From contig NZ_JAJFCK010000013.1 in the NCBI RefSeq assembly GCF_020709055.1, positions 1-64,000 on the forward strand: DNA of 64,000 nt, read 5' to 3'. Source of the stretch: Ruminococcus callidus (GTDB lineage Bacteria > Bacillota > Clostridia > Oscillospirales > Ruminococcaceae). Below are positions 58,861-64,000 of the stretch, piece by piece; position 1 is the first letter of the stretch; every line of letters begins with the position of its first letter. Below the pieces are notes generated by a model. It did no database searches. It was not told the origin of the DNA and was given only the letters and a program-made list of their open reading frames with translations. A program made the translations under genes and the position numbers.

Positions 58861-59448
58861 ATGTATTATGTGCCAATTGAAATGACAAAAGCGTATGTCA
58901 GAGAGAACGAGATCTATGCAACTGTAAATGGCGAGATCATCAGGATCACACCGGATATGATCAAGAAGATCATACGCAATGGTGTCGTAACAGAAGTCTA
59001 TTTTTCTGAAGTGGAAAACAAAGAAATCTATGACGAATATATGCGTTCTGTCTGGAGAGAAGAAAAAGCACTTGAAAGAGAAGACAGATGCTGGATTCCA
59101 AATGGAAAAGGAAAAATTGTACGCTGTACAGGAAACTGTGCTTCTTGTGAACACCGCAATGAAAATGCAATGCTTTCCATTGAAGCCGCAGAAGAAGACG
59201 GCGGATTAAATCTTGAAGCTACAAGTGAAAAACCCGATGCAATTGTTGAGGACGCAGAACTATTGAAAGCTTTATGGGAGAGAGTCGGAGAACTTTGTGA
59301 CGAGGATCAAACTATCATTAAAATGTTCAGTAACGGGGCATCTGAACGTGAAATTGCCACCAAGGTTAATCTTTCTCAGAAAGGCGTAAATAAACGTAAA
59401 AAGACACTTTTTGAGCTTCTGAAAAATTATTTGAAAGATTTTTTCTGA
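58861..59448 (+). CDS. Phage-type sigma-70-like regulator
   Basis: This 195-residue protein starts MYYVPIEMTKAYVRENEIYA. The middle has a Cys cluster (RCTGNCASCEHR); the C-terminus (LCDEDQTIIKMFSNGASEREIATKVNLSQKGVNKRKKTLFELLKNYL) is a sigma region 4-type helix-turn-helix. The ATG at 58861 was chosen for its GGAGG site although the frame is open to 58753. Probably a transcription regulator of the element. Confidence 0.7.
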   Translation: MYYVPIEMTKAYVRENEIYATVNGEIIRITPDMIKKIIRNGVVTEVYFSEVENKEIYDEYMRSVWREEKALEREDRCWIPNGKGKIVRCTGNCASCEHRNENAMLSIEAAEEDGGLNLEATSEKPDAIVEDAELLKALWERVGELCDEDQTIIKMFSNGASEREIATKVNLSQKGVNKRKKTLFELLKNYLKDFF

Positions 59449-59504
59449 AAATGGTACTCAAAACAAAAATATCTGTCCTATGTATAGTGAAGGGAGGTAA
59501 ACCT

Positions 59505-59717
59505 ATGGACAAGCAGAAAGAACTTATCGCACTTTTGTTTGCAATTAGTGTGGTATCCGAACGACTGGCAAGAAACATGACAATTCTTGTACAACGAGCA
59601 AAGGAGGGAAAATCAAATGGAACCAATCATGCAACTTATCAACACGCTGAATGCTCTGAATGTCACAATGCAAAAGCTGACAGAAAAAATGACATCAGAG
59701 TACATCAACACATTTGA
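59505..59717 (+). CDS. Small hydrophobic early protein
   Basis: The 70-residue frame MDKQKELIALLFAISVVSER, then LARNMTILVQRAKEGK, has a strong GGGAGG site. The first 35 residues look like a conserved small phage protein. The rest overlaps the next gene by 101 nt in another frame and may be non-selected. Confidence 0.5.
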   Translation: MDKQKELIALLFAISVVSERLARNMTILVQRAKEGKSNGTNHATYQHAECSECHNAKADRKNDIRVHQHI

Positions 59718-59949
59718 GGAGATCTGCACAGAATCTGACCCACCAAAGCAACCAGAACCTGTGCAGGAAGAAAAGCCTGTTGATCGTTCGGCAGTCAGAG
59801 CAAAACTTGCAGAACTGACACGCCTTGGATTTTCAGACGAAGTTAAGGCATTGCTTAAGAAGCATGGGGCGGAAAGGCTGTCAGCGGTCGATGATGCGGA
59901 ATTTCCTGCACTAATGAAGGAGGCTGAGGCACTTGGCAGCAAGGCATAA
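59617..59949 (+). CDS. Unrecognised 110-residue phage protein
   Basis: MEPIMQLINTLNALNVTMQK, an acidic Pro-rich linker (ESDPPKQPEPVQEEKP), then LAELTRLGFSDEVKALLKKH and LSAVDDAEFPALMKEAEAL. It has an AAAGGAGG site and overlaps the DUF2800 start by 17 nt. It resembles small proteins before DUF2800 in phage replication modules; function unknown. Confidence 0.6.
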   Translation: MEPIMQLINTLNALNVTMQKLTEKMTSEYINTFEEICTESDPPKQPEPVQEEKPVDRSAVRAKLAELTRLGFSDEVKALLKKHGAERLSAVDDAEFPALMKEAEALGSKA

Positions 59950-61066
59950 CCAAAGAGCCCACGCTATTTTATCTGCCTCAGCAAGTTTCCGCTGGCTGAA
60001 TTGTACGCCGTCTGCAAAACTGAATGCTGAAATCCCTGACGTAACAACAGAATATGCCCGTGAAGGCACTTGTGCTCACGAACTCGCAGAATTCAAAGTA
60101 AATCAGCTGCTTGGCATCAGGACGGACAACCCCACAGAAAATCTTGACTATTATGATCAGGAGATGGAGGATTGCACCGACAGCTATGCTCAGTACATTT
60201 CAGAAGTTATCAGTAAATACAGCAATCCCATCGTAATGGTGGAACAACGTCTGGATTTCAGCCGTTATGTTCCTGACGGATTCGGTACAGGTGACTGCAT
60301 CATCGTTGCTGATGATGTCTTAACTGTCATCGATTTCAAATACGGAAAAGGCGTTGCAGTTGAGGCAGAACATAATCCGCAGATGATGCTGTATGCCCTG
60401 GGAGCATTGGAAATGTTCAGCATTCTGTATGACATCAACGAAATCCAAATGGTGATCTTTCAGCCAAGGATTGAGAATATCAGTGAATTTTCCATGCCGG
60501 TATCCGATTTACTGGACTGGGCAGAAAATGAACTGAAACCCAAGGCAGAACTTGCAGCCAAAGGCGAGGGAGAATTCTGTGCAGGAGAACATTGCAGGTT
60601 CTGTAAGGTGAAAGCTGCCTGCCGCAAACGTGCGGAATACAATCTGGCAATTGCAAAATATGACTTTGCACCGCCGGATATGCTTCAGGACAGCGAAATT
60701 GCAATGATCCTTGAAAGAGCAGACAGCCTTACAGCATGGGCGGCAGATGTCAAGGAATATGCCCTTTCCGAAGCTTTAAAAGGCAGAAAGTGGAACGGCT
60801 ATAAGGTCGTTGAGGGCAGGTCAAACCGCAAGTATACCGATGAAAAAATGGCTGCGGCTGTTGTAAAAAAGGCAGGAAAAGACCCGTACAGTGAACCAAA
60901 AATTCTCGGTATTACGGAAATGACCAAAATGCTGGGAGGCAAGAAGAAATTTGAAGAACTTCTCAGCAAATATGTATACAAACCACAAGGAAAACCGACT
61001 CTTGTTCCTGTTTCCGATAAGCGGAAGGAATGGAGTGCGGCAGAAAACGATTTTCAGGAGGAATAA
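59933..61066 (+). CDS. DUF2800 RecB-like nuclease
   Basis: This 377-residue protein (TTG start after AAGGAGG) contains SASASFRWLNCTPSAKL, EGTCAHELAEF, GTGDCIIVADDVLTVIDFKYGKG (Asp..Lys of the PD-(D/E)xK nuclease) and a Cys cluster CRFCKVKAACRKRAEYN, probably for an iron-sulfur site. In phages it accompanies DUF2815 and a family A polymerase, so a role in recombination or replication end processing is likely. Confidence 0.85.
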   Translation: MAARHNQRAHAILSASASFRWLNCTPSAKLNAEIPDVTTEYAREGTCAHELAEFKVNQLLGIRTDNPTENLDYYDQEMEDCTDSYAQYISEVISKYSNPIVMVEQRLDFSRYVPDGFGTGDCIIVADDVLTVIDFKYGKGVAVEAEHNPQMMLYALGALEMFSILYDINEIQMVIFQPRIENISEFSMPVSDLLDWAENELKPKAELAAKGEGEFCAGEHCRFCKVKAACRKRAEYNLAIAKYDFAPPDMLQDSEIAMILERADSLTAWAADVKEYALSEALKGRKWNGYKVVEGRSNRKYTDEKMAAAVVKKAGKDPYSEPKILGITEMTKMLGGKKKFEELLSKYVYKPQGKPTLVPVSDKRKEWSAAENDFQEE

Positions 61067-61069
61067 ATC

Positions 61070-61627
61070 ATGGCAAAGAAATATGTAAATCCAACAAAGG
61101 TAGTCACAGGCGAATGCAGATTCAGCTACGCAAATCTCTGGGAAGCCAAGGCAATGGACGAAAACAGCAAACCGAAGTACAGCGTTTCCCTTATCATTCC
61201 GAAGTCTGACACCAAGACTATCGCAAAAATTAAGGCAGCGATTGAAGCTGCTTATGAAGAGGGCAAAAGCAAGCTCAGCAACGGAAAATCCGTCCCTTCT
61301 CTCAGTTCAATCAAGACACCACTTCGTGACGGAGATACCGACAGACCGGACGATGAAGCCTATGCAAACAGCTATTTCGTTAATGCAAACTCAATCACTG
61401 CTCCGGGTATTGTTGATGCAGACCGTCAGCAGATTCTGACACACAGCGAGATCTACAGCGGCATTTACGGCAGAGCCAGTATCACGTTCTACGCATTCAA
61501 CACCAAGACTTCTCGTGGCATTGCCTGCGGATTACAGAATGTCCAGAAACTCCGTGACGGTGATCCCCTCGGCGGACACAGCAGTGCGGAAGAAGACTTC
61601 GCTGATGATGAGGATTTTCTTGACTAA
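61070..61627 (+). CDS. DUF2815 single-strand DNA-binding-like protein
   Basis: This 185-residue protein starts KKYVNPTKVVTGECRFSYAN and shows LWEAKAMDENSKPKYSVSLIIPK and ITFYAFNTKTSRGIACGLQNVQKLRDGDPLGG. The acidic tail (EEDFADDEDFLD) is like that of SSB proteins. It has a GGAGGAATAAATC site, 3 nt after DUF2800. Confidence 0.85.
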   Translation: MAKKYVNPTKVVTGECRFSYANLWEAKAMDENSKPKYSVSLIIPKSDTKTIAKIKAAIEAAYEEGKSKLSNGKSVPSLSSIKTPLRDGDTDRPDDEAYANSYFVNANSITAPGIVDADRQQILTHSEIYSGIYGRASITFYAFNTKTSRGIACGLQNVQKLRDGDPLGGHSSAEEDFADDEDFLD

Positions 61628-61632
61628 CAGGA

Positions 61633-61656
61633 CTTTTGGACAAATTTGTCCAAAAG
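61633..61656. repeat. Perfect 24-bp palindrome
   Basis: CTTTTGGACAAA followed directly by its complement. It lies just after the DUF2815 stop. It has no loop and no T run, so it looks more like a protein site or cruciform than a terminator. Confidence 0.7.
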
Positions 61657-61674
61657 AGATCTTTTAAAAATATT

Positions 61675-61704
61675 GTAGTTTTGCTCATTTTTGAGCAGAA
61701 CTAC
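61675..61704 (+). repeat. Hairpin downstream of DUF2815
   Basis: GTAGTTTTGCTCA and TGAGCAGAACTAC pair over 13 bp with one wobble and a TTTT loop. No T run follows. Confidence 0.55.
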
Positions 61705-61750
61705 AGATAGATTCAGACGGGTGGGCGTTTGGCTGAAAAGCTGGGTGGGT

Positions 61751-61781
61751 AAATAAAAAATCCCGTCATTTCTGACGGGAT
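61751..61781 (-). terminator. Terminator of hicAB
   Basis: Stem ATCCCGTCA / TGACGGGAT (61760-61768, 61773-61781); in the minus direction it is followed by TTTTTTATTT. It lies directly after the hicB stop. Confidence 0.85.
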
Positions 61782-61785
61782 AAGA

Positions 61786-62148
61786 TCAAGCGTGTGAGAG
61801 GGTATCGTTTTTGGTCAGCAAATAAACGCAATATTGATTCATGCTGATGCCCTCTTCTTTTGCGTGTGTTGCCAAGGCGTGATGCAGAGATTTTGGAATG
61901 CGAAGTTTAAACTGCCCTGAATAATCGTCAAGACTGACAGGTTCGGGAATGTCGATTCCCTCTTCCATTGCAGCAGTGATCCATTCTCTTTTTGCATCTT
62001 CTCCGTTGATGACCGCCTGTTCCAAAGTGTCGGCACAAGTCAGGCAGCCTGGCAATTCAGGAAAAGATACAACGTATCCGCCTTCCTCTGTATCCGGTAC
62101 AATTTCCATTTTATACGGCAATTTCATATATGCATCAAGTGTTTTCAT
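61786..62148 (-). CDS. hicB: HicB antitoxin
   Basis: This 120-residue protein has an N-terminal degenerate RNase H-like domain (YKMEIVPDTEEGGYVVSFPELPGCLT, TLEQAVINGEDAKREWI) and a C-terminal ribbon-helix-helix (GQFKLRIPKSLHHALATHAKEEGISMNQYCVYLL). It neutralises HicA and binds the operator. The ATG at 62148 has AGGAG; a GTG at 62157 overlaps hicA. Confidence 0.92.
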   Translation of the reverse strand: MKTLDAYMKLPYKMEIVPDTEEGGYVVSFPELPGCLTCADTLEQAVINGEDAKREWITAAMEEGIDIPEPVSLDDYSGQFKLRIPKSLHHALATHAKEEGISMNQYCVYLLTKNDTLSHA

Positions 62149-62153
62149 AGTGG

Positions 62154-62393
62154 TCACTCCTCTCCATTTTCAATCACTTCTTTGACCATCTGGACGTATA
62201 CCTTTTTGATCGGTTCATGCTTGGGAATGGTGATTGGCATCTTGCCTGGTTTTCTGAATGTGTAATGGCTGCTGCCGCCTTTGGGCGAACACATAGTATA
62301 ACCATAACTTTCAAGAACCTTTCGCAGTTCATCAAAACGCATATCCTTTGACAACGAAGTAATGCGTTCCAATAGCTTATCAAACTTAGACAT
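62154..62393 (-). CDS. hicA: HicA mRNA interferase toxin
   Basis: This 79-residue protein has the dsRNA-binding-like fold and active His in CSPKGGSSHYTFRKPGK, with MPITIPKHEPIKKVYVQMVKEV. It cuts mRNA when HicB is lost. It has an AGGAGG site and is first gene of the pair, on the strand opposite to the replication genes. Confidence 0.92.
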   Translation of the reverse strand: MSKFDKLLERITSLSKDMRFDELRKVLESYGYTMCSPKGGSSHYTFRKPGKMPITIPKHEPIKKVYVQMVKEVIENGEE

Positions 62394-62415
62394 AGGATTC
62401 CTCCTTACAAAGTAT

Positions 62416-62445
62416 ATTATACCACGACACCATATATGGTGTCAA
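62416..62445 (-). promoter_or_regulatory. hicAB promoter with 18-bp palindromic operator
   Basis: Minus-strand TTGACA (62440-62445), 18 nt, TATAAT (62416-62421). The perfect palindrome GACACCATATATGGTGTC (62426-62443) covers the -35 and spacer, the expected site for the HicB ribbon-helix-helix. Confidence 0.8.
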
Positions 62446-62467
62446 GAGAAAAAGAAAGGAAATTATT

Positions 62468-64000
62468 TTGTATACAATCGATATAGAAACAAGATCCGAT
62501 AAGGACATATCAAAATGCGGTGTCTACGCCTACACAGATACCCCATATTTTGATATTCTGCTGTTTGCCTATTCCATAGACGGACAGCCTGTTCAGGTAG
62601 TGGATACAGCAAACGGTGAAGAAATTCCCGAAAATGTTCTCGCTGCATTTGCCGATGAAACAATCATCAAGAGAGCATTTAACTGTAACTTTGAACGAGT
62701 ATGTTTATCAAAATATCTGCGTGAGAACGATCCTCAATATTTCCAAAGTTACAGCATTTCCGAAGATACTGTTGGCGATTATCTCAGCCCTGAAAATTGG
62801 CACTGCTCTATGATTCATGCAAGAACACTTGGACTGCCGTCATCACTTGCAGAGGTGGGAAAAGTGCTTGGAATTGAACAGCAGAAAATGACAGAGGGCA
62901 AGGCTCTCATCAAATTCTTTTGTACGCCTTATGACACGATTGACGGTGTACCACAGTTTCATAATCCGAAAGATTATCCTGAGAAATGGGAGATTTTTAA
63001 AGCGTACAACAAACGTGATGTGGAAGCTGAACTGGAAATTGACAGAAAACTGTCACGCTTTCCTGTTCCCGATTTTATCTGGCAGGAATTCTATCTGGAT
63101 CAGGAAATCAACGACTGTGGGATTCTGGTCGATATGCAGCTTGCAGATAAGGCGATTAACCTTGATGCAGAAGCAAAATCAAAACTAACTGCCAAAATGC
63201 AAAAGCTGACAGGCGTAGAAAATCCGAATTCTGTATATCAGTTGCTGGACTGGCTTGAAACGCAGGGGTATAAGTCGGATTCTCTCGGCAAAGCACAGGT
63301 GCAGGAACTCATCAAAACGGCAAAAGAGCCTGTGAAATCCGTGCTTGAAATGCGTTTACAGCTTTCCAAATCATCGGTGAAAAAGTATCAGGCAATGAAA
63401 ATCGCAAAATGTGAAGATAAGAGGGTTCGTGGAATGTTTAGTTTTTATGGGGCATCACGCACAGGGCGGTTTTGTTCAAATATTATTCAAATTCAGAATC
63501 TTCCGCAGAATCATATCCCCGATTTAATGGAGGCACGAGAACTTGTAAAGTGTGGTTCTTTTGAAGATGTTCAGATGCTGTATGATGATGTACCGGATAC
63601 GCTGTCACAGCTTATCCGCACCGCCTTTATTCCAAGACAGGGTATGAAATTTATCGTTGCAGACTTTTCTGCCATTGAGGCAAGAGTGATTGCATGGCTT
63701 GCAGATGAAGAATGGCGAATGAATGCTTTTGCAAATGGCGAGGACATTTACTGTGCTTCTGCTTCAAAAATGTTCGGTGTGCCTGTTGTCAAACACGGCG
63801 AAAACGGGCATTTAAGACAGAAAGGCAAGGTTGCGGAACTGGCGTGCATTGCAGAGGGACAGCTTGTTCTTACGAATCACGGACTTATTCCGATAGAAAA
63901 AATCTCTGTTTGGGATAAGGTTTGGGACGGTATTAAGTGGGTATCACACGAAGGTGTCATATGCAGAGGTGAACGCAGAGTTATCACCTATGATGGACTT
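62468..64000 (+). CDS. Phage family A DNA polymerase, intein-interrupted, 3' end outside window
   Basis: The frame is open from a TTG at 62468 (AAAGGAAA site) through 511 codons to the window end. It begins YTIDIETRSDKDISKCGVYA, a 3'-5' exonuclease motif, with FNCNFERVCL and the YNKRDVEAELEI exo III-like motif. The polymerase part has SFYGASRTGRF, motif A VADFSAIEARVIAWLA (Asp near residue 399) and the O-helix LRQKGKVAELA. At residue 460, where LGYGG is expected, an intein begins. It replicates the element's DNA. No ATG fits the start better. Confidence 0.88.
   Translation, partial: MYTIDIETRSDKDISKCGVYAYTDTPYFDILLFAYSIDGQPVQVVDTANGEEIPENVLAAFADETIIKRAFNCNFERVCLSKYLRENDPQYFQSYSISEDTVGDYLSPENWHCSMIHARTLGLPSSLAEVGKVLGIEQQKMTEGKALIKFFCTPYDTIDGVPQFHNPKDYPEKWEIFKAYNKRDVEAELEIDRKLSRFPVPDFIWQEFYLDQEINDCGILVDMQLADKAINLDAEAKSKLTAKMQKLTGVENPNSVYQLLDWLETQGYKSDSLGKAQVQELIKTAKEPVKSVLEMRLQLSKSSVKKYQAMKIAKCEDKRVRGMFSFYGASRTGRFCSNIIQIQNLPQNHIPDLMEARELVKCGSFEDVQMLYDDVPDTLSQLIRTAFIPRQGMKFIVADFSAIEARVIAWLADEEWRMNAFANGEDIYCASASKMFGVPVVKHGENGHLRQKGKVAELACIAEGQLVLTNHGLIPIEKISVWDKVWDGIKWVSHEGVICRGERRVITYDGL
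63845..64000 (+). other. Intein N-terminal (Hint) segment in the polymerase O-helix
   Basis: After KVAELA the frame reads CIAEGQLVLTNHGLIPIEKI, then VWDKVWDGIKWVSHEGVICR, GERRVITYDGL. This is splicing block A: nucleophilic Cys1, G.x.V.T, PIE.I, and the following V.DG..WV.H.GVI strand pattern. Splicing would rejoin KVAELA to the rest of the O-helix. The block B His, any homing nuclease and the C-terminal His-Asn lie beyond the window. Confidence 0.85.

Noticed and set aside
58594-59154. 186-codon frame on the minus strand
   Set aside because: Antisense to the sigma-like gene and its leader; Phe/Cys-rich shadow frame without a ribosome site.

Overview
The window looks like a chromosomal segment of a gut or rumen Firmicute close to Ruminococcus. 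This rests on the strong AGGAGG ribosome sites, near-consensus sigma-70 promoters, and a mannan locus (cellobiose 2-epimerase, GH130 mannosylglucose phosphorylase, GH26) arranged as known from Ruminococcus albus. All assignments come from reading the sequence and from recalled family motifs; no database was searched.

Positions 1-11060 hold a complete type I-C CRISPR-Cas locus on the minus strand: cas3, cas5c, cas8c, cas7c, cas4, cas1, cas2, a leader and 44 identical repeats running off the left edge. Between cas3 and cas5c, on the opposite strand, lies a promoter followed by a single degenerate repeat that keeps the hairpin and the exact 11-nt handle. Its guide-like sequence partly matches the cas5c leader with the six-base periodicity of type I pairing, so it is a candidate self-regulating crRNA-like RNA. 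Two array spacers overlap in sequence and imply a CTC PAM.

Positions 11649-16606 are a mannan/mannoside operon in decay: intact GH26, frameshifted acetylesterase, GH130 with an internal deletion, epimerase with an amber codon, and an AraC regulator cut to 47 residues. At about 16573 the AraC stub is joined to the stub of a radical SAM peptide maturase. Beyond it are a 172-bp MITE-like element, a tiny Cys-containing RiPP-precursor-like ORF and an HxlR regulator. Positions 18193-23812 are a healthy GH2 beta-galactosidase / GPH sugar transporter operon with a divergent AraC regulator.

Positions 23884-40630 are a mobile mosaic: a secreted protein whose membrane anchor lies behind an A7 tract, a ribbon-helix-helix repressor with paired operators, a ThuA-like protein, MobA/MobC with an oriT-like hairpin, three complete large serine recombinases plus the 3' part of a fourth, and a resistance-type cassette (response regulator, kinase, ABC ATPase, FtsX permease, VanY-like carboxypeptidase).

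Positions 40726-56760 are a defence island: an unassigned four-gene operon (DUF3990, a small protein, DUF4869, P-loop protein), a one-chain GmrSD-type protein, and a type I restriction-modification operon with two hsdS genes, an internal tyrosine recombinase and a DUF2971 gene. From 56927 to the right edge is an integrated phage or phage-like element: XRE repressor and ImmA peptidase, divergent early promoter, small early genes, DUF2800 nuclease, DUF2815 ssDNA-binding protein, HicAB with a palindromic operator, and a family A DNA polymerase interrupted in its catalytic O-helix by the start of an intein.
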